DNA from: Micractinium sp. NFX-FRZ
Taxonomy: Eukaryota > Chlorophyta > Trebouxiophyceae > Chlorellales > Chlorellaceae
NCBI GenBank assembly: GCA_029339195.1
Contig: JAPTJF010000144.1
Coordinates: forward strand, 1 to 64,000
Direction of reading: 5' to 3'
DNA length: 64,000 nt
Of this stretch, positions 1-12,561 are shown in pieces; the stretch's first letter is position 1, and each line of letters begins with the position of its first letter. Below the pieces are notes generated by a model. That model worked only from the letters and a program-made list of their open reading frames with translations. It was not told where the DNA came from and did not search any database. A program made the position numbers and the translations under genes.

Positions 1-433
1 ACTGTGGCTCCACACATGACTATCCTGCTGCTGATTTCTGCAGCCAGGTGAGTCAAAACCCCCCTGTGTTTCCGCACATGGCTATCACCGGCTGCTGCTG
101 TCTGGAATATGCTGATGTGGCAGGCAGTGGCCGAGGGCGCAGCTGCGCCCCTCCACTCGTCCTCGAACAGCAACAACAGCCGCGTATCGAGGACCTTCTG
201 CAGCTCGGCTTTCCGAGCTTGGAGCCCCCAACAATTCAGGACCAGGGCTTACAGCCGCAGCCGCAGTAGTCTGGACGAGGTGGGCACACCATGGGCATAC
301 GATTGACCTGGTAGCACCAGCAGGCGGCGGCACTGACCTGGGCTGGCTTCTTGCCGCCCCGACCGCCGCCCAGCGCCGCGCCGGTGCTCGCCTTGCGCTC
401 CACCCGTGGGGCCTACAACAGCAGCCCCCTGCT
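1..433. other. Left-edge region, no complete gene
   Basis: A good donor-like sequence (CCAG|GTGAGT) lies at 45-50 on the plus strand, so bases 1-48 may be the tail of an exon that starts outside the window. It could be an upstream exon of the MYND gene. A stretch around 63-101 loosely repeats bases 10-36 (an ACATG-CTATC core followed by CTGCTG). The open frames here do not look protein-like, and I call no gene. Confidence 0.35.
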
Positions 434-2211
434 TTGCGCCCTCCCCAGTGCAGCCCCAGCGCCATAGCCGCCTGCCACGCCTGCCGTCTCCCCTTTGTGG
501 CAGCACCCAGTTACTTGGCAGCTCATCTCATGGACTTCATAGCTGAGCGGGTGGAGCGGGCGCGGCGGCTGCCGCCAGAGCAGCACGGCCCCGATGCCCA
601 GGGCTTCGTCCAAGGTTTTGAGCTGCAGCAGCAAGTGACAGCACAGCTGTCTGCAGCTGGCAGCTGCGCAATGGACTACAAAGGGCAGCTGCAGGCCGTG
701 CTGTGCCTGCTGCGCGCGCACTGGCTGACACCCGAATGGTGGCTGCTGGGGCCCGGCCTGGCGCTGGGGCCCCGCTTCAGCGCGCACCAGGCAACACAGG
801 ACGTCGCGGCGCAGGAGCGGTTGAGCGAGATTCTGTCGCAGGCAAGCTGGGCACAATGCTCGTCGCTCGTGGTGGTGGCGGTGGTTTCTCCGCCTGGCAT
901 CGCCCCTGGCATGGTCAGCGTCATGGCAACCAGCCTTGCTTCTTACCGCACTCCCTGCACCTGCCTTCCTCCTTACTCTGCTTCCTGCACCTGCCCCGCC
1001 CGCAGTGCACTTGCACCAGCGCCACGTGCCCAACCTCGCCCTTTCCGCCAGGCAGCCTGCTGGCACTGTGCGTCACCGCAGCCCGCCTGCTCAACAACTT
1101 TCACCTCGGGTGCAGCCAGACACTTGACGGCCGCCCCGCACTGAGCAGCGAGTGCCTGCTGAGGGAAGCCGAGCTGTGTGCGGAGCGCCTGGCGGCGGGG
1201 AAGGCAGCCCCCGTGCGGCAGCAGTGGCAGGCGGAGCTGGCGGCCACCGGCCCGTGCGGCGGCTGGACGCTGCATGAGCTGCGGGCAGCCATGCACTGCC
1301 TGGTGGGCGTTGCCCTTCTGGAGGCAGCCGCCCAGCTGGCACAGGATGCTGCCGACTCGGCAGGCCCATGGACCCACCTGCTGGAGCTCGCTCACCAGCA
1401 CCTGTCGGTGGCTCAGCGGGTGCTGCCAGCGGAGCGCTTTCCGTGCGACATGGTCACATGGATCGTGAACCGCGACCTGCACGGCGGGCACCAGCCTGGC
1501 GGCCAGCCTGGCGGCAGCCAGCCCGGTCAGATTGCTGGGCAAGCCACGATGCAGGTGCTGGGAGCGGTGCGTCGCAGCAACAACCGCTGCCTCATTGCAT
1601 ACACGGCTGCCTGGGCGGCTTACATTATGTGCTGCAACAGTGGCTGGCGCTGGGGAGATGCGGCCGAGGTGCTGCGTCAGGCTGACGAGGCGCTGGCCGC
1701 CATCAAGCCCTGGTGCCCGCCCTTTGTGTACCAGCGCATGGCAAAGGTGAGCCTGCCTGCCACGTGTGCATGCACAGCACAGAACGGCGCAGCCTGCACG
1801 GGGCAATGGTCGATACCACAAACATGCGCATGTGGTTCAGCAATGTTGAGACAACGTCATGTATTGGGCCCTCTCCTGCCCACCCGCCCTCCTCCTGCCG
1901 CTCAGATGCGCCCCGGCGTGGAGTGCATGATGGCCCACGCCCGCCGCCTGTTCCCTCGGGACTACACCGCCCGCCTGCTGCCACCCTGCGGCAAAGCGCT
2001 GGATCGCAGCGCAGGCGGGGCCGCGGTCATGCAGCCACGAGCAGTGTGTGTGTGCTCGCACTGTGGCCAGGCTGCCCTGGAGGTCAAGTTCTGTGCCGCC
2101 TGCAAGAGCACGGCATACTGCAGCCGCGAGTGCAGGGCGCAGCACTGGCCGCAGCACCGCGAGGCGTGCCGGGCTGCCGTGGCGGCCAAGAAAAAGAAGG
2201 GGGCGCCCTGA
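434..2211 (+). CDS. MYND zinc-finger protein
   Basis: The C-terminus carries a MYND zinc finger (about 2053-2172): CSHC, then FCAAC, then YCSREC, then H and C in MYND spacing, followed by a short lysine-rich tail. MYND fingers bind proline-rich partner peptides. The rest is alpha-helical and alanine/leucine-rich with no other domain I recognise; a SET domain is not visible. The last exon (1906-2211) is firm. Upstream, the frame fits exons about 434-841 and 1006-1746, joined by a GC-AG intron (CAG|GCAAGC) whose phase agrees but which is not certain. The intron 1747-1905 is 159 bases, stop-free and in frame, so retention would add 53 residues. The start is uncertain: a later methionine at 530 (MDFIAERVER) is an alternative. 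Confidence 0.7.
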
Positions 2212-2801
2212 GGCGCCCTCCTTTGTAGTGTTGTGCAAAACGAACGAGCCTCTGTAGTGCCAGCTTAAGCACCCAACTGAAGTGCCCTCTCAGCCACATC
2301 CAGCCAGCACCTGTCTCATGTGTGTTGCAACTGCCCTGCCTTCCTTGCACAATCTGCCCTGCCTCCCAATGCTCGACCTGGAGTGCTGCACAGGGCCTGA
2401 AGCGCCGCTCTCTTTGCTGTTCCTGGCGTAAACCAATCTGTGGCAGGCAGGCAGCTCATCATTCGTGTGCACTACCTAGGGCGTGTTTCGAGTACAGCAG
2501 CCCTGCTCGGTACGACGCCGCGTGTTCAGTAGATCAAAAAGGTGGCGGGGCAGGGTTGCCGGCACCGCAGCAGGGTGGACGGGGCGGCGGGCGGCATGGG
2601 CGGGCGGGTTCGGCGGCGGTGGCCTAGATGATAGGATGGTGACCTCTCCCTCATGCTTTAAACTCTTTTCGACATAAACAAGCCACATTTTCCTTGTATT
2701 ACCGACCCCAAGCTGTCGCACTGCCGTCGCAAGCCGAGCGCAAAAGCCCTACTCCACGGAACGCTACCCACTTGCTGTGGTTACAGCGCTGTGCAGCAAC
2801 C
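2212..2801. other. Intergenic, MYND to UIM gene
   Basis: This holds the 3' flank of the MYND gene and the promoter and 5' leader of the next plus-strand gene. I see no convincing ORF or RNA gene. Confidence 0.5.
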
Positions 2802-4960
2802 ATGAGCGGCCCGAAACCGCCATGGCTTGTAGCAATGCCAAGGGCCAGGCACCCTCGGCTTACGCTGGAGGCCTACAGCAGCCACAGCGGCGACTACGCG
2901 CTGGTGAGTTGCTTCACCCCTTCGGATGCCCCTGGTTGCACGCTCAGCTCCCTGGGATCAGCACGACAGGAGCTCGCTGCGCGGGCTTTCAAACTTGCCT
3001 GCCGCCGATGCCCAGGCGGCGGCGGCGAGCTGCTCTCTTGCCCACCTGCCGCCTTCCCTCACCACCCCACCGGGCGTGTTCTCAGGTCCTCAGCTCCATC
3101 AAGCAGCTGGAAGAGGTGTTGCGCAGCGAGCTGGGTGCCACAGGCAGCTCCCTGAACAACCTCATTGGCTCGATCCGCGCCCTGCCCCCGGTGGGTGGGA
3201 GGGAAAGAGGGCCTTTCTGGCAGAGTACCTTCCCCACTTGCGCCCAGCTTGCACTTGCACACTCCGGGGCTGCAGTATGTGTTGCTTGGCAGTATGTGGA
3301 AACCTACAACTACAAGCACGTGTGGGGCCTGCGGGCGAACGTTGCATGCATCCACCATGTGACCACCCATCTGTTGTGCTGGCACCACTTGCGCTGCCTG
3401 TCGCCGCCTGCAGGCGATCATTGCGCACCTGCACTACCTTCGGCAGGAGCGCAATGCGCTGGCACACCACGCCAGCCGTGACACCCTGGAGGCAGGTTGC
3501 AGCATATGCTATGCTGGGCCGCCGCAGCTGTGGCTGTGGCTGCTAGCATTGCTCAGCTGCGCCAGCCTGTGACCCTCGCATTGCCCTGCTGCACCCATGC
3601 TCCAGGTGCGCTGCCACCTCAGCATTGGAGGCAGCTATCGGGTGTTGTAAAGTAACACCAGCTGTCGTCCTATGTTGTGGGTGCAGGACCTGCCCAAGTA
3701 TGTGCGCTGTTACAACGAGGCAATGGGTGCAATAGAGGAGGCGGCACCAGGGGCGGCGGTGCCCAGGGCAGGCCCACCTCTGCAGCCAGCCAGGTGGGCT
3801 GGGCAGGGATGGGCCGAGTGCTTACTGCATTGAAGTGGCAGCCGCATGGGCACAGCACAGCACAGCGTGCACAGCATACATGCGTGGTTGGCTGCACCCA
3901 GCTAAAGCTGTAGTTCCTCAACGACTGCTCCCTGTCTTCTTGTTCTCCCTTTTGTTCCAGGGGCGGCCCGTCCGGTCCGAGGGCTCCCCCACTTGCGCAG
4001 GCCTTGCAGCCAGGGCAGCGGAACTACACTGCGGCTGCGCCTCCCGTGGGGCACTACGCAGCCTGGCAACTCTCACCCGTGCCCCAGCCGCTGCTGCCGC
4101 CGCAGCAGCAGCTGCCGCAGCAGCGAGTTTCGCCGCCGCAGCTGCCCCCTCCGCCCCACCAGCTGGCAGCGCTGGAGCTGCAGCAGCTGCGGGCAGCGCT
4201 GCAGGCCTCTCTTGCCGAGGAGGAGCGGCAGAGCGCGGCGCAGCAGGAGCTGGCGGAGCGGGAGCGGCAGCAGCTGGAGGCAGCGATGAGGGCATCCCGA
4301 GAGGAGCAGCTGCGGCGGCAGGAGGCAGCAACGAGGGCGTGCAGAGAGGGAGAGCAGCAGCGGCTGCAGCAGCAGCAGCAACAAGAGCCTGAGGACGAGC
4401 AGCGGCAGGGGCAGCCCGCCAAGTTCCCGCCAGGGGACTGGGAGGGAGCGGGAGAGGAGGAGGAGGAGGGGGAGGAGGAGGGGGAGGAGGAGGAGGGGGA
4501 GGTTGACGAACTTGAGCTGGCGGCCGCATTGCAGGCATCCAGGGAGGCAGAGGAGGAGCGGCTGCGGCGGCTGCGGGCGGAAGAGGAGGCGCAGGTGCGA
4601 GCGGCACTGCAGGCGTCGCTGCGGGAGCAGAGCAGTTTGCCACTGCAGCTGCAGCCGCCGGCAGATGAGCATGGCCAGCGGCGGCAGCAGCGGCAGCGGC
4701 GGCAGCGAGCAGCGGAGAGCGAGCAACAGCAGCAGCAGCATCGAGGAGCAGAGGACGAGCAGCAGCCGCGGGGGGCTGCCCCATGCGAGTGTGTGGACCT
4801 GACTGTGGGCAGCCAGCCTGAGGGAGATGCAGGGCAGGCCCTGCTGTCGCCAGCTGAGCAGCAGCAGCGCCAGCCGCGGGCCAAGCGGCGGCGATTAAGT
4901 GAGAGAGGGCATGCAGAGGCCATGCAAGAGGAGGCAATCTTTGTGTCCTCTCAGGGATGA
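2802..4960 (+). CDS. UIM-repeat protein, 479 aa
   Basis: Six exons give a phase-consistent 479-residue protein: 2802-2903, 3086-3190, 3293-3340, 3414-3491, 3687-3793, 3961-4960. The N-terminal third is helical, with a segment around RQERNALAHH resembling the conserved RN-x-x-AH signature of some helical domains. The C-terminal half is very rich in Q, E, R and A. It contains at least four repeats of the ubiquitin-interacting motif pattern (acidic run, then ALQAS, then E): LRAALQASLAEEE, LEAAMRASREE, LAAALQASREAEEE and VRAALQASLREQ. By family knowledge UIMs bind ubiquitin, so a ubiquitin-receptor or adaptor role is inferred. An acidic stretch of glycine/glutamate codons separates the UIM pairs. 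The 3341 donor (AAC|GTTGCA) is weak; the 3492 intron starts with GC (GAG|GCAGGT), as the phase requires. Confidence 0.75.
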
Positions 4961-5186
4961 GGTCTTCCCCTCCAGGGGCCCTCAACCTGGCAGGCGCGTT
5001 ACTGCCGGCCTCTGTGCAGCCGTGCCTCCTGGTCAAGCAAAGGCCGCGAAGGGCCCCGGGTGTCGTCACTGTCAAGCATGCTGCTTGCGCCTTGCCCAAT
5101 GCGACCACTTTTCAAAGCTTCTGCCACAAAGGCAAATGCCTTCCGGCACGTGCCGTCAGAAGCCTCAGTAGCATGCAGCGCATCAA

Positions 5187-5191
5187 TGTAA
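5187..5191 (+). promoter_or_regulatory. Putative poly(A) signal of UIM gene
   Basis: TGTAA, the usual polyadenylation signal of chlorophyte algae, lies about 230 bases after the stop codon. Use of it is inferred from position. Confidence 0.4.
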
Positions 5192-5541
5192 CGGACACCA
5201 ACCGTTGCCTTATCGTGGGACAGGACTGTGCCAACTGTCAACAGGAGAAGACGGGCAGGCACTCTCTACCGTGGCCCACTCGTGGCCCCTGGGTATCAAA
5301 ACAGCTGGCACATTCGGCAGCCCCGTCCCACAACAAACATCACACAACCAACCAACCCAGCTGCCTCATGTCCCCTGGAGGGGCCTCCCCTGCCTGCCTG
5401 CCCGCCCCTACAGAGTGTCCGCCAGCCCTTGTTCTCTGCAGCCTCCCGCTGGTGCCCTCAGCTCTTACTCTCCCCCCTCCTGCTCTCAACAACCCGGCCT
5501 CTGTGTGCCCAGCTATCAACAGCGCTCACGGGGACCGTGCA

Positions 5542-5546
5542 TTACA
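5542..5546 (-). promoter_or_regulatory. Putative poly(A) signal of RPS18
   Basis: TGTAA on the minus strand about 230 bases past the RPS18 stop. Inferred from position only. Confidence 0.4.
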
Positions 5547-5773
5547 CGCGGGGGTGGCAGGCGCGCTGCTGCTGCTGCTGCTGCTACCGACGAGGCCGCT
5601 CCGCCCGCCGCCCCATGCCGCGTGCTCTGCACCGGTGCTGCTCCACTAGCCGCGGCTGCCGTCGCAGCCGCAGATCCATCCGACACCAAAGAGCCAGCCG
5701 CTCAGCTCCACTTGACGTGAAAGCATCAGGGCCGGCTCGGATCAAGCTCCGCTCAGGAAGAGTGAGACACCGC

Positions 5774-8020
<2,247 letters not shown>

Positions 8021-9150
8021 CTTTGCCGCAGCTGCTTGCTCGACCAGCTGCGTTGGCGCGAGGGAAGAGACAGTCCCAGGCGTGAGCAGCCAGAAGAGCC
8101 CCGCCGGCGGGCTGGACCCTGCGTGCCACATAGGCAAGCACTTCACGTCGAATTCTCCCGCGCCCATCGCTTTCTGATGTGCGTGAGCCCTTGTACACAC
8201 TGCCAGGCACCAATGTAAAGCTCTATGAGCGCACGTTGTGCAGAGCTGTGAGGCGCTCTGTTCAGTGTGCGAAGTGAGCCGCTCGGCTGCTCGGGCTTGA
8301 AGGTCGAGGGATAATGCAGGCACAATTGACATCCAGAGGGTGAATGTACCAGGGGAGTCGAGCAGCAGCCCAGCGTCGGCGGGTCCCGCCTGTGCTCTCC
8401 GCGCAGTCTGAGCCAAGAGCCTGCATCTCCTCCTCCTGCCAAGCAGGACGTGCGGATCAGTGATTCAGGGTGCAAGTTTGGTCCTTGCACTATCACTGCT
8501 GGCCCCAGCAGCATCAGCGGCGTACCCAGGCTGCAGCAGCCGCCTCTCGTGCCGACGTGAGCGGGGGGAGCAGCGGCCAAGCATGGCATGGAGTAATGCA
8601 GTGATGCAGTGCTATTGCAGGCATGTACACTCTGAGAACAACTGAGGCATCTTTTCTGAAGAATGCTCTGCAAACAGCTGTTTAAGGCTTGTCGGCAAGT
8701 TGCTGTCTGATATCGGCACCTGCAGGGACCTGCACAGACGGAGCAGAGCCACGCAGTGACACCGCTGCTAGTCGGCCATGCAGCTCGTTAGGTGCAGTGG
8801 CTATCCAGATTCATGCAAGGTGCACTTGAAGGTCAAGATCACTGCGTGCCTTGCAAAAGTTTGGGTTCGTTCGACGACCGCCTGGTCACGACCGCCTGGC
8901 GCCGACTGGCACCCAGCACGGCCCTCGCTTGCCGCCCTTCCCTTTGCTTTGGCTCCCGCCACCAGTACCTTTACATTCAGCTCATCTCCTTGTTTCCAGA
9001 AACAACGTGAAAAGCAGCACCTTGCAGGAAACGACTCTCCTGGCCTGTATCAGCAGCAGCCAGGGGTCCTCTTTTCGACGTGTGGAATAAAACGGCAGCT
9101 CTGCAAAGCTAACGAGCAAGTTCTGATCGTCGGACCTGTTTGAGAACAGG
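8021..9150. other. Divergent promoter region, RPS18 and C3HC gene
   Basis: About 1.1 kb between two divergently transcribed genes, so it must hold both promoters and leaders. I see no TATA box I would defend and no further gene. Confidence 0.5.
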
Positions 9151-11724
9151 ATGTCGCAGGACCGAATCCGCCGGGCGCTGGACCAGCTGCTCTACCTGCC
9201 GCACCTGCAGGCGCAGCACGCCGAGCCCAGCCTGCCGGTGGCCTCCTCGCCCGGGCGCGAGGGTGGCGGCGGCACTGGCGGCGGCGGCAGCGCCGGCCAA
9301 GCAGCAGGGAAGGGCCGGCCCTGGGACCGAGGGGACCTGTTCCGCCGCCTGGCCACCTTCAAAAGCAGCACCTGGTTCTGCAAGCCGGCCTGCATCGGCC
9401 CCGTGGAGTGCGCGCGCCGTGGGTGGACCAACACAGGGCCCGACCTCCTCACGTGTGAGGTGCGCTCCCACCCACCTCTCGAGCAGACCAGCAATAACAA
9501 GCCCCTATGGGTGCCTTGCCTTGGCCTGCACTGGCAAGCACTATATGGTGCTGCCCCTCACGCGCTCGGCTATGTGTTCACTTACCACTGCACAAGCTGT
9601 TAACCCATCTGCCTGCATCATCTCACAACACCCACTGCCCCTCCACACACCCCCACCCGCCCTGCAGTTCTGCAAAGCCAAGCTGAGCTGCCCCATCGCT
9701 GCGGACTTGCTACCGGAGCAGGCAGCCTCAGCGGGGGAGCGATTCTCAGCAGGCCTGAGGAGTGCGCACGATGCGGCCTGCCCCTGGCGTGCCGCCACCT
9801 CAGCGCTCTCGCTGCTGCAGTTCCCGCCGCTCACCGAGGTATGTGCGGGTGGGCAGGGCAGGAGGGGTGTGCTTGGGGCAGTGGTGGGGGTGTCGTTTGC
9901 TGGGCAGCCGGGGAAACTGAGCAGCACTCAGCGGCATGGAGGCACAGGACGGCGTTGTCAGGCCCCTGCATGCGCTGCCCCCCAACCTTGCTGTCATCCT
10001 GCCAGCTCCCGCCCCCCTCCCTCCTTCCCGCTCCACAACTCTCTCACTGCCCCACTCATCTCCTGCCTCCCTGCCCCCGCAGGAGGCGGTTCGGCGGGAC
10101 TTCCAGGCACGCTGCGCTGCGCTGCAGCGCCTGCTGTGCCTGCCGCCAGTGGCAGCAGAGGCATACGACGCACTGCAGTCTGCCACCAGCCAAGAGCGCC
10201 TCTCACAGCTGCTGCTGCAGTGCCTGCCAGGCCAGCCAGCGGCGGCGACGCAGGCGATAGGAGCACCGGCAGCGGCAGCGGCGCCAGCCGACGCGCGTGG
10301 TGCTGTGGGCGAGGGCGTTGCCGTGCTGGCCAGCCCGGCATTCGAGGCTCGCGCACGGCTGCTGGCGCTGTGTGGGTGGGACCTCAAGCTGATGACTGCC
10401 ACCGCCGGTGGCGACAGCGCGGCAGAGCCGGGCAGCAGTGGGCCACAGCAGCAGCAGCTGCCCGCCCACGTGGGCCCGGAGAGCGCGGCCCTGCAGTGCA
10501 GCCTGTGCGCCGCCAAGGCAGGCCTGTGGGCCTTCTTCCCCCAGTGCAAGCCCCTCGTGCTGCAAGCGCCTCGGCGGAAGGGCGGTGCAGGCAGCGGCAG
10601 CGGCGGCGGTGGTGCCAGCACAGCGCCGTCAGCTTCGCTGGCCAAGGCGGCAGTCAGCCGGAACGTGGCAGCTGACATGGGCATGACCATTGCCGGCGGC
10701 GCCATGCAGGCGGGTGGCACTGCCGGGGCAGCGGTGCAGCCTTTTGGGTCCGCAGCACAGCAGGCGCCGGCGTTTGGCGCGCCTGCCGGCTCAGCAGATA
10801 CCGCAGCAGCAGTGGTGCATGTACAGCAGCAGCAGCAGCCTGCAGCAGCTGCGGCGGGCCCCTTTGGGGCCGGCTCCCACGGCGGCGGAAGCGTCCCTGC
10901 CTTTGGATTTGCGGCGCTCCACGCGGCGCGACCGCCGGCTGGCGGGGCAGCAGACGGCGGCACGGCACGGGAGGCGGGGGCGGCAGGCGGCGCCAGTGTG
11001 AAGCGTAAGCAGCCCGATTTCAGCTGGAGCGCCGTCATGGCAGACATCGATGCCAAGGCAGCGGCTGAGAAGCGCAGCAGAGCGACCACAGCGGGCCCAG
11101 CGGGCGGAGCCGCTTCAGCGGGTGCCGCTGGCCCCGCCAACGGCGCAGCGTCCGGCGGCGGGGGCGGCGGGCAGCAGCCGGCCAGCAGCCAGGGGCAGCG
11201 GGTGGTGGCGGCGGCGGCCAGCAAGTATGGAGGGATGCAGGCGACACCGCTGGATCCATTGGCCCTCCACCGCCCCTTCTGCCCCTGGGTCAACTGCACG
11301 CAGGCAAGTTAGATCTGCTCGCCATGAGCAAGCAACTGTATTGGGCGCAGTCGGGTTTGTTCACGCCAGCACACTCAAGCAAGTTGATACTGGACAGCTG
11401 CAGTGGAGCCACTTGGCGCCACTGCCAGGCTGAGCCACTGCGTGACGCATTGCTGCAGTTCTGAGCCCACCCACGCCCCTGTTCAACCCCCACCCCCTTG
11501 CCCCGCAGGCCGGCGAGAAGGAGGGGCGCTGCGGGTGGCGATGGTGCCTGCAACAGCTGGCGGCGGCACCCACAGCGGCAGAGAGCATGGCGGCTTCCGC
11601 GGCAGCAGCAGCCGAGGATGGGGATGGCGAGGGCGGCGAGGGCGGCGGCGGCGGCAGCGGGCGGGAGTGGGATCCTGCCAAGTACCTGCGCTCGGTGCTG
11701 CAGCAGGTGGATGTGCACAAGTAG
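9151..11724 (+). CDS. C3HC zinc-finger protein, NIPA/ZC3HC1 family
   Basis: Exons 9151-9459, 9668-9838, 10083-11303 and 11509-11724 give 638 residues with all phases agreeing. The N-terminal C3HC zinc finger is clear: RRGW, LLTCEFCKAKLSC, then SAHDAACPWR. A second, Rsm1-like half has LLALCGWDLK, a CSLC pair, and the split motif FCPWVNC plus GRCGWRWCLQQL at the C-terminus. This arrangement is typical of ZC3HC1/NIPA (animals) and Pml39 (yeast), which sit at the nuclear basket of the pore; a nuclear role here is inferred. Long Ala/Gly/Gln-rich low-complexity linkers lie between the two halves. The last intron begins with GC (CAG|GCAAGT at 11304), and reading through instead stops after AS, losing the final conserved motif. 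Confidence 0.88.
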
Positions 11725-12561
11725 GGCACATGTTGGTGCGCAAGCAGGCGGCGGCTAGCAGGCCCCAGGCACTGCGTGGCAAGCAGCTCAGCGCCAGTGC
11801 GCTCCCTCTGCGCCTCCCTGTGAGCAATGACGGCATGGGTTGTGCTGGCAGCGGTTCCCAGGCTGCGGTTGTAAGCACTCGCAAGATGCAGTGTAGAGAT
11901 GTGGTGCAAGCTGTCTAATAGACGAGCATGGGCTGCACAACAGCACGGCTGGATTCGCTGGGTGCAGGGGTGCAAATCTGCGCTGGGATGCTGCTGCTCG
12001 GTGATGGGGCCTTAGCGCCCGCCCACAGGACTGCTGGTGCGGCCCACACTGTGGGCTGGTCATCCCTGGGGTTATGCACTGCTTGTGTTGGCCATTCCTT
12101 CTAGTGTAGACCTTTCTTGTAGTTGGCGGGCAGATGCGTAGGGTGCCTTGTCACCTCCCAGTTGCGCTCAGGGCCCACGCCTTGCATGGCGTGCCAAAGC
12201 GGCGGCTTCACACCCAGGGCAGACCAGGGCGGGCCCTCTCACCTCCCTGTGTTCAGGGGCCTGGAATGTAAGGCTCCTCCCCCTCACCGCTGCCAACACA
12301 GCGCAACAGCTGCCAACAAGGCAATCGCCCTGCAGGGAGTGTCTCTCTGCGGCAAACAGCTCGATTCGCAAAGTGGCGGTGTGCCTTGCAGAATGGGAAG
12401 AGGCTACAAGGCAGCAGCCGGCTGGAGCGAGGAGGGTGAGAGGTTCGAGAGCCTGACTTTAGGGGCGCTTCAAGGGCTGAGGGTTCCCTTGGAGGCTGCG
12501 TTCAGGAGCCTGTCTTGGAGGGGCGACCTCAGAGCCACATTCTCTGCTCAAGCCGCCATGC
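11725..12561. other. Intergenic, C3HC to cysteine-rich gene
   Basis: 3' flank of the C3HC gene, then upstream region of the next plus-strand gene. No supported gene. Upstream exons of the next gene could lie here. Confidence 0.45.
11870..11874 (+). promoter_or_regulatory. Putative poly(A) signal of C3HC gene
   Basis: TGTAA about 146 bases after the stop codon. Confidence 0.45.

Larger units (their letters stand above)
4961..5773. other. Convergent intergenic region, UIM gene and RPS18
   Basis: This is the shared 3' flank of two converging genes. TGTAA-type signals are found on both strands (listed separately). No gene is supported. Confidence 0.5.

Noticed and set aside
3918..5108. 396-codon minus-strand frame, Ala/Pro-rich
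   Set aside because: It is the shadow of the Q/E-rich UIM coding exon; proline and alanine runs arise from the reverse complement of CAG/GAG repeats.
9800..11299. 499-codon minus-strand frame
   Set aside because: Antisense of the C3HC gene exon 3; composition is an artefact of high GC and it carries no recognisable domain.
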